Positions 36,635-45,950 are shown, numbered from the stretch's first letter. The stretch is 64,000 nt of DNA from Brevibacillus laterosporus LMG 15441 (GCF_000219535.2 NZ_CP007806.1:2142501-2206500), one strand, 5' to 3'. Numbers and translations: made by a program. The notes: generated from the letters alone by a model not told the origin.

Positions 36635-37693
36635 ATGCAAAACTACCGTGCTGTTCATATTGTCAAGGGCTCTGGCGGCTGGGGTGGTCCACTGACCATT
36701 TTACCAACCCATGAAAAGAAATATATCGCTTGCGTAACGGGAGGGGGTATCCATCCTGTAGCGAACAAAATTGCTCAGTTGACTGGTGGTATTGCTGTTG
36801 ATGCGTTTAACAATAAGGTGGAACCAGATGAAATGGCTTGCGTGGTCATTGATTGTGGTGGAACGGCTCGTTGCGGTGTATATCCTCGCTTAAACGTCAT
36901 GACTGTCGACATCACGGCCACCTCACCATCTGGACCGCTCATTCAATTTATTAAAGAAGAGATTTTTGTATCTGGTGTACGTGAACAGGATATCATGGAA
37001 GCCGAAACCGCAGGGCAAGAAACAAAAGGAGCTTTGGTAGCAGAGAAAGGAAATGCAGAAACGGATACAGCTCAGGCTTCATTGTCTCTAACAGGTAAAA
37101 GCGCGAAGGAATTAAAGGAGGAAGCCAAAGCAAGAGTAGCTGAGATGAAAGCCGCCAAACAACCTACTATCATCGAAAAAATTGGGCGTGTGATGGGAGG
37201 CATCGTCAATGTTTTTTATCAGGCTGGCCGTGAAACAATTGAACAGGTTATTAAAAATATATTACCGTTTATGGCATTTGTAAGTACACTGATCGGCATT
37301 ATCACCTATTCCGGTATTGGAGATGTGATTGCACGATTTGTTTCTCCTCTTGCTGGTAATCTAGTAGGACTCTTGTTATTGTCAATCATTGCGGCTTTGC
37401 CGTTTTTATCCCCAGTTTTAGGGCCAGGTGCGGTGATTGCTCAAGTGGTTGGTGTTCTCATTGGTGTAGAGATCGGTCGAGGAAATATTCCACCACAGCT
37501 TGCTTTACCAGCGTTATTTGCTATCAATCCGCAGGTAGGATGTGATTTCGTCCCAGTAGGACTTACTTTGGGAGAAGCGGAGCCGGAAACAATCGAGGTT
37601 GGCGTGCCAGCGGTTTTAATTTCCCGCTTAATTACAGGTCCTCTTGCTGTTGTGATTGCTTATTTATTCAGCTTTGGACTTTATTCAGAATAA
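36635..37693 (+). CDS. srlE: PTS glucitol/sorbitol-type EIIBC component
   Basis: The protein has 352 residues. The N-terminal EIIB part has [11 protein letters not shown] (Cys74 the probable phosphocysteine) and [10 protein letters not shown] near the start. Residues about 110-170 are a charged, Ala/Lys-rich linker. From about 190 an EIIC-like membrane part contains [22 protein letters not shown] and [18 protein letters not shown]. The start has AAGGAGG 7-8 bases upstream, and it lies 23 bases after the EIIC stop. It accepts phosphate from EIIA and passes it to the sugar during transport. Confidence 0.9.
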   Translation: MQNYRAVHIVKGSGGWGGPLTILPTHEKKYIACVTGGGIHPVANKIAQLTGGIAVDAFNNKVEPDEMACVVIDCGGTARCGVYPRLNVMTVDITATSPSGPLIQFIKEEIFVSGVREQDIMEAETAGQETKGALVAEKGNAETDTAQASLSLTGKSAKELKEEAKARVAEMKAAKQPTIIEKIGRVMGGIVNVFYQAGRETIEQVIKNILPFMAFVSTLIGIITYSGIGDVIARFVSPLAGNLVGLLLLSIIAALPFLSPVLGPGAVIAQVVGVLIGVEIGRGNIPPQLALPALFAINPQVGCDFVPVGLTLGEAEPETIEVGVPAVLISRLITGPLAVVIAYLFSFGLYSE

Positions 37694-37754
37694 GTAATCC
37701 ATTTGTGTGTGGGATAAAAAATACGCAGGGAGTATTCGTGAAGGAGAGAAACCA

Positions 37755-38120
37755 ATGACAACATTGCTAGAAGTAAAAGCCACCAAAATTGGCGAATTGG
37801 TCGAAAGCTTTCTAACAGAGCGTACGCTGATTATTTTTGATGATAATGTTCCAGACGAATTGCACGATATCGCTGTTCTACACACCAAAGCGGATTTGTT
37901 TGCACCTGTACAAGCAGGCGATTTTCTGGTTGTTGGAGATAGAAAGTATAGGATTGCAGCAGTCGGAGGAACAGCTAATGAAACACTTCAAAGCATGGGT
38001 CACTGTACACTTAGGTTTGATGGAGAGCCTACCCCAGAGTTACCAGGTACCATCCATGTGGAAGAGAATGAGTTGCCGGTTCCTGCTATTGATACGGTCA
38101 TTGCTTTTGTACGTTACTAA
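37755..38120 (+). CDS. srlB: PTS glucitol/sorbitol-type EIIA component
   Basis: This 121-residue cytoplasmic EIIA of the glucitol class has FDDNVPDELHDIAVLHT, with the histidine of VLHT as the likely phosphorylation site, and GTIHVE near the end. ATG 37755 is chosen because AAGGAGAG lies at good spacing; the frame is open back to 37707. It lies 61 bases after the EIIBC stop and takes phosphate from HPr. Confidence 0.88.
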   Translation: MTTLLEVKATKIGELVESFLTERTLIIFDDNVPDELHDIAVLHTKADLFAPVQAGDFLVVGDRKYRIAAVGGTANETLQSMGHCTLRFDGEPTPELPGTIHVEENELPVPAIDTVIAFVRY

Positions 38121-38153
38121 AAATCCGTTCCTACAAAACTAAGGGGGAGAAGT

Positions 38154-39446
38154 ATGATGCTAAACATCAATCGAAAACTAGCTGAATTGGCAAAAGACGG
38201 AGGCTCTATCAAGGTAGGTTTGGTCGGGGCAGGGCAAATGGGGCGCGGGCTGATTTCTCAAATTGAGTCGATGAAAGGCATGCGAGTGGTTGCTACAGCC
38301 GATATTGCGCCAGAAAATGCAGTGAATGCGTACAAAAAGGCTGGGGTAGGAGATACCGACATTTATGAAACGCAAGATAATGATAAAGCAGATCAAGCCA
38401 TCAATCGAGGAAGCGTAGTTGTCACGAAGGATGCCTCTCTGATAGCTAGTCTCAAGGAAGTAGATGTGATCGTTGATGCGACAGGGGTTCCTACTATCGG
38501 CGCTAAAATGGCATGGGATGGTATTATGAATCAAAAACATGTAGTGATGTTAAATGCGGAAGCAGATGTGACTGTTGGCCCGCTCCTTTCAAAAATGGCT
38601 AGAGCCGCAGGGTTGGTCTATACAGGGACAGCAGGGGACGAGCCTGGATGTATTATGGAATTGCATGATTTTGCAGATGCATTAGGATTTGAGATTGTGG
38701 CGCTTGGAAAGGGAAAAAACAATCAAGTAAATTACTTTGCAAATCCGGACACGGCGCGTGAGGAAGCGCTCCAAAAAGGTGCTAGTCCGAAGATGATTGC
38801 TTCTTTCCAGGATGGAACCAAGACGATGGTCGAGATGACATGTGTAGCCAATGCTACTGGCTTTATTCCTGATATACCGGGTATGCATGGAGTAAAATCA
38901 GGAGTGAGAGAATTGCCGGACATTTTCCGATTACAAGAGCATGGCGGTATTTTACATCAGCACAAGATCGTAGAGTATGTGGATGGAATTGCTCCAGGTG
39001 TGTTTGCAATCATTACTTCTGATAAAGAAGAAGTACACCACGAAATGCGATATCTCAAAATGGGGAATGGCCCACATTATGTATTATATCGCCCGTATCA
39101 CCTGTGTAGTTTAGAAACACCGCTTTCGGTAGCCAAAGCTTATTTAGATCAAGAGCCAACCATTATACCGTATTACGGCTCTGTAGCTGAAACCGTGGCG
39201 GTAGCTAAAAAAGATTTGCTGCCCGGTGACGCATTAGATTGTATCGGTGGATTCACGGCATTTGGCAGGATCGTGACAGCTACGGATAAACAGCGGATGA
39301 ATGCATTGCCGATTGGTTTAATTGGTCCGCACATCCGTTTGAAAAGAATCGTAAAACAAGGTGACTATATTACGTATGACGACGTAGAGTTTATGGAGGA
39401 AAACATAATCTTACATCTGCGAAGAATGATGGATGCACAGATGTAA
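38154..39446 (+). CDS. COG4091-type NAD(P)-dependent dehydrogenase with SAF domain
   Basis: The protein has 430 residues. A Rossmann fold opens it (KVGLVGAGQMGRGLISQIE), a homoserine-dehydrogenase-like middle follows (AGDEPGCIMELHDFADALGFE), and the C-terminus is a SAF-like domain (KKDLLPGDALDCIGGFTAFGR). This is the 'predicted homoserine dehydrogenase with SAF domain' family, members of which occur in polyol and sugar-acid pathways. It is the last gene of the PTS operon, 33 bases after EIIA, with AGGGGGAG before the start. It probably oxidises the phosphorylated polyol or a product of it. It takes the place where gutD/srlD (an SDR enzyme) normally stands, so the transported substrate may not be sorbitol. 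Confidence 0.75.
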   Translation: MMLNINRKLAELAKDGGSIKVGLVGAGQMGRGLISQIESMKGMRVVATADIAPENAVNAYKKAGVGDTDIYETQDNDKADQAINRGSVVVTKDASLIASLKEVDVIVDATGVPTIGAKMAWDGIMNQKHVVMLNAEADVTVGPLLSKMARAAGLVYTGTAGDEPGCIMELHDFADALGFEIVALGKGKNNQVNYFANPDTAREEALQKGASPKMIASFQDGTKTMVEMTCVANATGFIPDIPGMHGVKSGVRELPDIFRLQEHGGILHQHKIVEYVDGIAPGVFAIITSDKEEVHHEMRYLKMGNGPHYVLYRPYHLCSLETPLSVAKAYLDQEPTIIPYYGSVAETVAVAKKDLLPGDALDCIGGFTAFGRIVTATDKQRMNALPIGLIGPHIRLKRIVKQGDYITYDDVEFMEENIILHLRRMMDAQM

Positions 39447-39457
39447 GGAAAGTCTCT

Positions 39458-39495
39458 AAAATGCCCGTGGCCAAGAGGAGCTGCGGGCATTTTTA
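39458..39495 (+). terminator. Terminator of the PTS operon
   Basis: AAAATGCCCG at 39458 pairs with CGGGCATTTT at 39484 (10 bp), with further T. Confidence 0.85.
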
Positions 39496-39606
39496 TTGAA
39501 AAGGTACTAGCTTTTGCCAGTTATAAGTCGTTTGGTCCAATTCTCTCGACTATACTGTACAAGAAAGGCAGTCGGCAATATGGTTCCTGTTGCGTGTCCC
39601 TTTGTG

Positions 39607-40584
39607 TTACTTTTCCATTAGAGTGAAATTGTTTATAAATGCTTTAGTAGGCTCTTCCATTAGTAAAGTAACCTCCTTGCTTTGGAGATCGTATCGATAA
39701 ACGCCACGTTTTTTTTGATAGGTACCAAGCAGCAGCAAGCCCTGATCCCCGGGTTCAAAAAACGCATCAGAAATCTGTTCAAATGGTGTAAAAGGAGTTT
39801 TGGAAGAAGTGGCAAGCTCAAGGAACTGATAGCTTCTAGGCGTAAAGGTGGTAGTAGCACTGCTATAAAAGGCTTGTTTTTGATCAGAAGATAGTGCAAA
39901 GAAAGGTAACTCCTCTTTTGTCTCAAACCATTTCTTGATTTTATTTCCCCTATCATCAAACTCGAATACTGTGTAGAGAGGGGGCTCTGCTCCGGCCTGT
40001 AGCTGTAGCTGATTTGCTTTTTCAAGATTGGTGAAACTTTCCCCAAATGAGTATAGCCCAGCATATAACCGATTGGTTCCAGGAATGGGTTTTGCAAACT
40101 TAACGGTGGTATCCTCCTTATTGGGGTCCCACCAGAATCGGAATTGCTTATGATCCAAATCATAGGAAGCGAGTGGCATGATATGATTGTCTGTTGCTTT
40201 TTTGGAGGAAGCAGCCAAAATTACTTGTTTATCAATAACAAACAATTCATTGATAGCGAATAAATCAGTTGTAAGCGTCTGAGATTGCTTTGATGTCAAA
40301 TCATACACCTGTAACTGATCGGCTAACCCAGATTGATCGCGTCCGGTATAGTAAATCACCTGTCGTTTGACATCCACAGCAGTTAAAGGGTACTGCGATG
40401 TATACGGTACTTGTCCTCGCATCAATAATTTTTTCGTAGATAGGTCATATTCATAGATAGTGGATAAAAGCTGGTCACCTTCGCCTGCTGTTACAGTAAT
40501 GGAGAGATAAGGTGATTTGGTAGGGCTACAAGAAACAAGTAAGGTAGAAAGTATCAAAAAGAAAAAGAGGAGTTGTTTTTTCAT
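39607..40584 (-). CDS. Predicted lipoprotein of unknown function, possibly beta-propeller
   Basis: This 325-residue protein has a lipoprotein signal (MKKQLLFFFLILSTLLVSC, lipobox LVSC, Cys19). The rest is extracytoplasmic and reads like repeated beta-strands (YDLSTKKLL, VYDLTSKQSQTL, YRYDLQSKEVTLL), each about 40-50 residues apart, typical of a WD/TolB-like propeller. No catalytic motif is seen. It lies downstream of, and in the same direction as, another exported protein gene, 42 bases apart, so they may be co-transcribed. The function is unknown. Confidence 0.7.
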   Translation of the reverse strand: MKKQLLFFFLILSTLLVSCSPTKSPYLSITVTAGEGDQLLSTIYEYDLSTKKLLMRGQVPYTSQYPLTAVDVKRQVIYYTGRDQSGLADQLQVYDLTSKQSQTLTTDLFAINELFVIDKQVILAASSKKATDNHIMPLASYDLDHKQFRFWWDPNKEDTTVKFAKPIPGTNRLYAGLYSFGESFTNLEKANQLQLQAGAEPPLYTVFEFDDRGNKIKKWFETKEELPFFALSSDQKQAFYSSATTTFTPRSYQFLELATSSKTPFTPFEQISDAFFEPGDQGLLLLGTYQKKRGVYRYDLQSKEVTLLMEEPTKAFINNFTLMEK

Positions 40585-40626
40585 TGATTAGAATCTCCTG
40601 AATAATGTGGTGAATTGCGATATTAC

Positions 40627-41415
40627 TTATTTTACATAATAATAGCGGCCAGGGAAACTAGTATAGTCTGAGACTTTTTCACCAAAATCCGCAAGAGTAG
40701 GCTGCCAAACATCGAGGACTGCATCTGGTAAGGCACCTATATCATTTTTATATACATAGACAATGCGATCATTATTAAAATTGCGAACACGAATCGAGGT
40801 ATTGCTTTTTGGATTATCGTATACGCCTTTAGTAGCGGCGTCATATTTTTTAAGTCGATTATCATGATCTCCGATTGCATCAGTGAAGTTGGTGACACGT
40901 CCTGTACCTTCAACATCGGTAGCAGTCGCAATAATCTTGTTTTTGTGCGCACCCCACGGGCCATAAGTACCTGGGGTTGCTGGTCCCTTTGCCCAAGCTG
41001 CTAACACATTTACTCCGTCTAGGGTTACCTTATACAGATCTCCCTCCGCATTGTAGTAGGCAAGCATTCCCTCTTGAGGTTCAATCTCGTTATATGCGAT
41101 TTCTGGGTGTACAGGCAATTGGGCTAGCTCCTCATCAGTTACAATTTCTGAGTGCTGCATTTTTTCTAGTATTTCAACTGAATATTCTTCATTAGCTGAA
41201 AGTGCTTTTACCTGTGATGGTTTAGCTTCTTCCTTCACCGTAAATGTTCCATTTGAGAATGCAAGAACAGTTTTACCAGGCATCTTTTCGGGCAGATCCT
41301 CTACTGTAAGCTTGTCCTTAGATGCTATTGATGTAGCGGTACCATCCCATGCAAAAACGCTAGACGTACTTAATAAGCTAACAAGACCGATGGCTGCAAG
41401 TGACATTTTTTTCAT
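40627..41415 (-). CDS. Secreted protein of unknown function
   Basis: This 262-residue protein has a Sec signal peptide (MKKMSLAAIGLVSLLSTSSVFA, cleavage near 22). The mature part begins WDGTATSIASKDKLTV and has a C-terminal half with GPWGAHKNKIIATATD and VRVRNFNNDRIVYVYKNDIG, which looks like a compact beta-rich domain. I do not recognise the family. AGGAGG lies just upstream of the start. It is probably expressed with the lipoprotein gene that follows it. Confidence 0.7.
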   Translation of the reverse strand: MKKMSLAAIGLVSLLSTSSVFAWDGTATSIASKDKLTVEDLPEKMPGKTVLAFSNGTFTVKEEAKPSQVKALSANEEYSVEILEKMQHSEIVTDEELAQLPVHPEIAYNEIEPQEGMLAYYNAEGDLYKVTLDGVNVLAAWAKGPATPGTYGPWGAHKNKIIATATDVEGTGRVTNFTDAIGDHDNRLKKYDAATKGVYDNPKSNTSIRVRNFNNDRIVYVYKNDIGALPDAVLDVWQPTLADFGEKVSDYTSFPGRYYYVK

Positions 41416-41582
41416 AGAATAACAATCCTCCTAAAAATTATGATATAAAACAAATTTCTTCTATATTATTTTAAAATTCAGAAAAATTCAATAAAATTTA
41501 CCGATAGTTGTTGCCGATATTTTCTTTTCAGGATAGCTATTCTTTTTTGTAGGGGGTACTCTAGTCATTTGCGATGCATATA

Positions 41583-41615
41583 AAAAAGCTTGGAGAATGA
41601 AACTCCAAGCTTTTT
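41583..41615. terminator. Two-way terminator
   Basis: AAAAAGCTTGGAG and CTCCAAGCTTTTT form a perfect 13-bp stem with a 7-base loop. It lies just past the VanZ-RDD gene on the minus strand and works equally well on either strand. Confidence 0.85.
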
Positions 41616-41634
41616 CGCTGAGATTAGCTCGTCT

Positions 41635-42807
41635 TTAATCTGTTGTTTTAGGTTCTTTTATTTTACGTGCAATTCTTGTTTGGCTAATGGTTTCATAGTA
41701 AAATTGCCGTTTTCTTCGTAGGATGATCAGTACGAAGTGAAGTACTAACACGGACTGATATAAGAAAACTACTCCAAAAATCATAATATAGAGCAGCGGA
41801 TAGTATGATAGGGTGGTTGGCAATCCATTCAGGATAAAATAACCTATGGAGGTAATTCCGATATTCCCGATATAGAAGGAGATGTTCCGCTTGGCGATCT
41901 CTTTTATTGTTAGCTCCTGATGTGCGGTGGATACAACCCTAAGACGCAATAGCCATAGTCCAACGGTTTGCCCTTTGCATAAATAGGTCATTCCTATAAA
42001 GTAAAGAATGAAGCAGGCAATGGTAATGATCGGATACTGAAATGTCGTAACCCCCCAGTTCGTAGAAGGCGTATTTCTAACAAACAAATCCGTAAACACA
42101 GATGTTAGCTTTTCTACGATTAGAGAATCAATCATGAAGGCCAACAAACGATGTATGTAGCCAACAGGCTTTTCGTCTAAGTTAATCCCTTGATCTAATT
42201 GATCCTTAGGAGGGAACATGATCAGTAGAAATGGCGCTATGAAAAATCCAGCTACTGCACCGGACGTATTTAGCATCAAATCATCAATATCAAATAGACG
42301 ATATGGACAAGTATAAAAGCCATAGAGGGCAGTTAGCTGTGTTATTTCAAAAAAGAGTGACGTTGCAAAGCCTACACCTAATGCAAACTTCCAACCTTTC
42401 TTAAAGAAATACCGTACATAGACACCTAATGGCAACAATAATAGGAAGTTAAAGGCTGCTTGCAAAAAGGCACGTTCTCGTAAGGCCGACAGATAGGTAG
42501 CTGGTTTGGACCAGACAAGATTTGTCTCCTTGAGAAAGTCTTGTACAAAGGAAAATGGCTGTAAATTGTAATAAACGGTTCCCGGTGATTGCATGGAACA
42601 AGTATCAATGATGTCCGGCAAAGGTAGAATCACTAGAAAATAGGCACATAGTGCGTAAAACAAAAAGGAAGACAGGAAAAGGACACGATACCTATTGATG
42701 TAACCATAGCGTCTATAGCTAAAGATCATATAAGGAACAGTCAAGACGAAGGCTACAAGGAGAAAGATGAATAATGCAGTTTGAATTGGTACGAGATAGG
42801 CTCCCAT
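41635..42807 (-). CDS. VanZ-like and RDD-domain fusion membrane protein
   Basis: This 390-residue integral membrane protein starts at ATG 42807, chosen because AAGGAGTG lies 5-8 bases upstream (the frame is open to 42855). Residues about 1-205 are VanZ-like, with several hydrophobic segments and LPLGVYVRYF, FFEITQL and FDIDDLMLNTSGAVAGF. Residues about 225-370 are an RDD domain (PVGYIHRLLAFMIDSLI, then GQTVGLWLLRLRVV). VanZ-like proteins are linked to teicoplanin resistance or cell-envelope functions, but most are uncharacterised. The fusion order is known in Bacilli. The role here is unknown. Confidence 0.8.
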   Translation of the reverse strand: MGAYLVPIQTALFIFLLVAFVLTVPYMIFSYRRYGYINRYRVLFLSSFLFYALCAYFLVILPLPDIIDTCSMQSPGTVYYNLQPFSFVQDFLKETNLVWSKPATYLSALRERAFLQAAFNFLLLLPLGVYVRYFFKKGWKFALGVGFATSLFFEITQLTALYGFYTCPYRLFDIDDLMLNTSGAVAGFFIAPFLLIMFPPKDQLDQGINLDEKPVGYIHRLLAFMIDSLIVEKLTSVFTDLFVRNTPSTNWGVTTFQYPIITIACFILYFIGMTYLCKGQTVGLWLLRLRVVSTAHQELTIKEIAKRNISFYIGNIGITSIGYFILNGLPTTLSYYPLLYIMIFGVVFLYQSVLVLHFVLIILRRKRQFYYETISQTRIARKIKEPKTTD

Positions 42808-42991
42808 TTTGACACTCCTTAGATGATGGAATAGAGGAAGTTTGCAGATTGGCACTCCCAGCTCTCATTTTAACAAAAAAAACAATATTTGAATCGTATA
42901 CTTTTGCAACTTCAGAGAAAAAAGTGTTAGACAGCCTTTCGTACATCCTCTTCGAAATGAACAATAAACGAAATGCTTTCTTACTTAAATA

Positions 42992-43021
42992 AGCCTTGAG
43001 GTCTTAGAAAGACTCAAGGCT
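42992..43021. terminator. Hairpin, possible terminator of the EamA remnant
   Basis: AGCCTTGAG at 42992 pairs with CTCAAGGCT at 43013, with an inner TCTT/AAGA extension. Read on the minus strand it is followed by TATTT, a weak T tract. Confidence 0.5.
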
Positions 43022-43056
43022 AGTACCCATGGATTCCGTAATAACATCATTCATTT

Positions 43057-43491
43057 TTAAGATTTTGGGATGCTTTGTGTTTGGTGTCTCTTTTGGCCTA
43101 AAAAGGAAGTACCAATCACTCCGACTATAATCATGGCTGCTCCTACGTAATGGTAATACCCTAATTCCTCTTGTAGAAAAATGACCCCAGCTAGCATTGA
43201 GATAAGTGTTGAAAGGTTGTTAAATACGCTCATCTTAGTAGCCTCTATTTTAGATAGAACATAATTGGATAAAAAGGCAGTGCCTACAGAAGACAGAATG
43301 CTCAGATATATTATAGCCAACACAAAGCGCATATCGCTCCAAGGTGCAAAAAAAGCCGAAATGGTACCATTACCGAGGTGCTGGGTCAGGGAAAGGATAT
43401 TAAAGCAAACGAAACCTAATGACATCATGATAAAGGTTAACTCTAGGGGTTTCCAGATTTTTGTTAAGGAACGTGCAAGTACGCTTCGCGA
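43057..43491 (-). pseudogene. EamA/DMT-family permease, C-terminal half only
   Basis: About 145 residues with four or five hydrophobic segments match the second half of a ten-helix drug/metabolite (EamA) permease: SVLARSLTKIWKPLELTF, then GTAFLSNYVLSKIEATKMSVFNNL and HYVGAAMIIVGVIGTSFLG. The family-like sequence runs without a start codon back to about 43491 and then stops dead. The first half is absent, so the gene cannot make a normal transporter. It abuts, head to head, the remnant of a MocR-type gene on the other strand. Confidence 0.8.
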
Positions 43492-43747
43492 ATGGCAACA
43501 AAGTCATAATGTGGTGGAAGCTCCGTTAAATGGTGGTGTGCACTCGTATATAAAGACAAAAGAGCGAATATCGGAAACCAAGGTAAAAACAAATCTGCTC
43601 AAACGCGGAATTATTATAGACACTGTAGACCGTTACTACATGAAGGACTCTGAAAAAGAGCTATTATGGCGAATCAATGTTTCCAATGTAGAGGAAGCTC
43701 GGATTGCGAAGGCACTAGGGGAGGTTGCGGAGGTCCTGCGCTTATAA
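43485..43747 (+). pseudogene. MocR-type/PLP aminotransferase-fold regulator, C-terminal fragment
   Basis: About 85 codons read as the small C-terminal domain of a fold-type I aminotransferase, as in MocR (GntR-HTH plus aminotransferase) regulators: LREWQQSHNVVEAPLNGGVHSYIK, then WRINVSNVEEARIAKAL before the stop. The HTH domain and the PLP-lysine part are missing. MocR genes commonly stand divergently beside EamA permease genes, the same pair whose 3' ends remain here. Confidence 0.75.
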
Positions 43748-43867
43748 AGCTAAAGGAATAGAACAACTATTTTGAGGATACAGATAGCTACAGGTTACTC
43801 TTTCGCCACAGCTATCAAATTCTCAGGAAGGATTAAAGTCACCAACAGCCGCATCAGAAAAGAGAGG

Positions 43868-43906
43868 GAGACCTTCTATCTTTTGGGATAAAGGTCTCTT
43901 ATTTTT
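43868..43906 (+). terminator. Terminator after the MocR remnant
   Basis: GAGACCTT at 43868 pairs with AAGGTCTC at 43891, followed by TTATTTTT. It overlaps the last codon of the convergent acetyltransferase gene. Confidence 0.75.
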
Positions 43907-44465
43907 ACCTTTTATGAGTAAACTCCTTTCGCAAAATGGCAAAAATAACAGCGTCAACAAAACAGCCCTTTTCGAAAAAATATTCCTTCAGGAAGCCTTC
44001 CTCTCGAAGCCCTATTTTGGTTAAAAGTTTTCTGGACCCCTCATTCTCCGGATTAATAAAGGCCTCAATCCGATTCAAATTCCATTGAGAAAATCCAAAT
44101 TTAATAATGGCTTGAACCGCTTCAGTCATGATCCCCTGCTGCCAAAATGTAGGAGATAGCTCGTAACCAATCTCTGCTTTGGAATGCTCCGTACGAACAT
44201 TATGATATCCGCAGGTTCCAATCACTACATCGTCCGCTTTTTGTGTAATGCCCCAGCGAATCCCTTGCTTTGCCATATAACGTTCGTTAAATAAAGAAAT
44301 GAGGTTTTCTGCTTGTTCTAGTTCTGAGAACGTTTCTAAGTCATAATATTTCATTACTTCATCCTTGGAGAAATAATGAAATAGGGCAGGTGCATCAGAG
44401 GGCTGCAACTGACGAAGAATGAGTCTCTCTGTTTCAAGCTTTGGAAAGATATGTTCTGGATTCAT
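43905..44465 (-). CDS. GNAT-family N-acetyltransferase (RimJ/RimL type)
   Basis: The protein has 186 residues with TERLILRQLQPSDAPALFHYFS at the start, GYHNVRTEHSKAEIGYEL and the acetyl-CoA loop region PTFWQQGIMTEAVQAI, then NLNRIEAFINPENEGSRKLLTKIGL. These are the hallmarks of the RimJ/RimL-like branch of GNAT enzymes, which acetylate protein N-termini or small amines. AGAGGAACAGG precedes the ATG. It is a single gene, convergent with the MocR remnant. The substrate is unknown. Confidence 0.85.
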   Translation of the reverse strand: MNPEHIFPKLETERLILRQLQPSDAPALFHYFSKDEVMKYYDLETFSELEQAENLISLFNERYMAKQGIRWGITQKADDVVIGTCGYHNVRTEHSKAEIGYELSPTFWQQGIMTEAVQAIIKFGFSQWNLNRIEAFINPENEGSRKLLTKIGLREEGFLKEYFFEKGCFVDAVIFAILRKEFTHKR

Positions 44466-44677
44466 TTTACCTGTTCCTCTCTTGATCTTCGTTTATTGGT
44501 TTATTGTGGAATTATCAGATAGTTGGAATTATTTTAGCATAAGGAGAAAAATATACAATCGAATTGGATAAAAGATGCAAAGATTGAGGCAAGTTTGCTA
44601 CAATCATGTTATAAGACCACTGGCAAAGGGTAAAATCGGAGTATTTTGAAAAGAATAAGCAACTAGGAGAGTGTAAC

Positions 44678-45901
44678 ATGTACCAAACGATTCAAAATGT
44701 GCGTGTCTGGGGAACACCCCTAGATAATGCTGTCTCGCAAGCTGTAACTTGCGCTCAGCATGGAAATGTTGTGCAGGTGTTATTGATGGCAGATCATCAT
44801 AAAGGGTACTCCCAACCGGTTGGGGGAGTTGTCGTCTACGAAGGACAAATCTCCCCATCTGGGGTAGGTTATGATATAGCATGCGGAAACAAGGCTGTTC
44901 GTACTAATTTACTGTATCGGGATATTCAGCAAAAAATGCCTGCTATCATGAACAAAATTGCCAAGCGAATCTCTTTTGGAATGGGCCGCGTTAATAAAGA
45001 AAAAGTAGATCACGAGCTGTTTGATGATGATAACTGGAACGTGTATAAGCAAATTGGCAAAAAAGAATACCAATCCCTTTATTCATTGGCGCACAACCAA
45101 TTAGGGACGGTAGGTAGCGGTAATCATTTTGTCGATATTTTTGTGGAAGAAGCTACGGACGTCGTATGGATTGCGAATCATTTTGGCAGTCGTGGCTTTG
45201 GTCATAAGACTGCAAGTGGGTTTCTTAATTTGGCTCACGGTCGTAGTTTTTCCGACAAGACACCAGGAGAGTCCATGGATCAAGCACCGACTCTGCTAGA
45301 TTTAGATACGGAAATTGGTGATATGTATCTGCGAGCAATGAGCTTAGCCGGTAAGTATGCTTATGCAGGACGGGATTATGTGATTGATCAGGTATTAAAA
45401 ATTTTAGGAGCCTCCAGTACGTTTGAGGTGCACAATCATCATAATTTTGCATGGAAGGAAATACATGATCAGAAGGAGTATGTTGTTGTACGTAAAGGGG
45501 CAACTCCTTCAGCTCCGGGTCAGCTTGGATTTATTGGTGGTAGTATGGGAGATATTTCTGTCATTGTTCAAGGAAAGGATTCGAAGGAAAATAAAGAAGC
45601 TTTTTACAGTACGGTGCATGGTGCGGGTAGAATGATGAGCCGAACAGAGGCCGCCGGTCGGCTTAATTGGAAAACTCGCAAGCGTAGCGGAGGAAAGATT
45701 ACCGAGGAGCAGATGAAAAAAGCGGTGCAGGATTTTGGGGTAGAGCTTCGAGGTGCAGGACCCGATGAAAGTCCCTTCGTTTATAAAAAGCTTCAGGACG
45801 TCCTACAAGCTCACGCCGAAACTCTGGACGTTTTACATGTGTTAAAGCCTGTAGGAGTATGCATGGCAGGGGCGGATGAGTTTGATCCGTATAAGGATTA
45901 A
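44678..45901 (+). CDS. rtcB: RtcB-family RNA ligase
   Basis: This 407-residue protein has the RtcB pattern: VLLMADHHKGYSQPVGGVV, GVGYDIACGNKAVRTN (the metal-binding Cys), GSGNHFVDI, FEVHNHHNFAW and the late histidine of YSTVHGAGRMMSR, which takes the GMP. RtcB ligases join 2',3'-cyclic-phosphate or 3'-phosphate RNA ends to 5'-OH ends using GTP and manganese. The start has AGGAGAG 6-8 bases upstream. It appears as a lone gene, without archease or RtcA beside it, so its RNA target is not indicated. The length is shorter than E. coli RtcB but normal for this bacterial subgroup. Confidence 0.9.
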   Translation: MYQTIQNVRVWGTPLDNAVSQAVTCAQHGNVVQVLLMADHHKGYSQPVGGVVVYEGQISPSGVGYDIACGNKAVRTNLLYRDIQQKMPAIMNKIAKRISFGMGRVNKEKVDHELFDDDNWNVYKQIGKKEYQSLYSLAHNQLGTVGSGNHFVDIFVEEATDVVWIANHFGSRGFGHKTASGFLNLAHGRSFSDKTPGESMDQAPTLLDLDTEIGDMYLRAMSLAGKYAYAGRDYVIDQVLKILGASSTFEVHNHHNFAWKEIHDQKEYVVVRKGATPSAPGQLGFIGGSMGDISVIVQGKDSKENKEAFYSTVHGAGRMMSRTEAAGRLNWKTRKRSGGKITEEQMKKAVQDFGVELRGAGPDESPFVYKKLQDVLQAHAETLDVLHVLKPVGVCMAGADEFDPYKD

Positions 45902-45904
45902 CAC

Positions 45905-45950
45905 AAGGAAAAGAAAAGACTGACTTTTCTTGTTACACTTTCTTTTCCTT
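45905..45950 (+). terminator. Possible terminator after rtcB
   Basis: AAGGAAAAGAAA at 45905 and TTTCTTTTCCTT at 45939 are perfect 12-base arms, but the stem is A/T-rich and no clean T run follows. Confidence 0.45.

Noticed and set aside
43265-43747. Intact 160-residue plus-strand protein
   Set aside because: Only the last about 85 codons look like protein of a known family; the first part is antisense of the EamA remnant.
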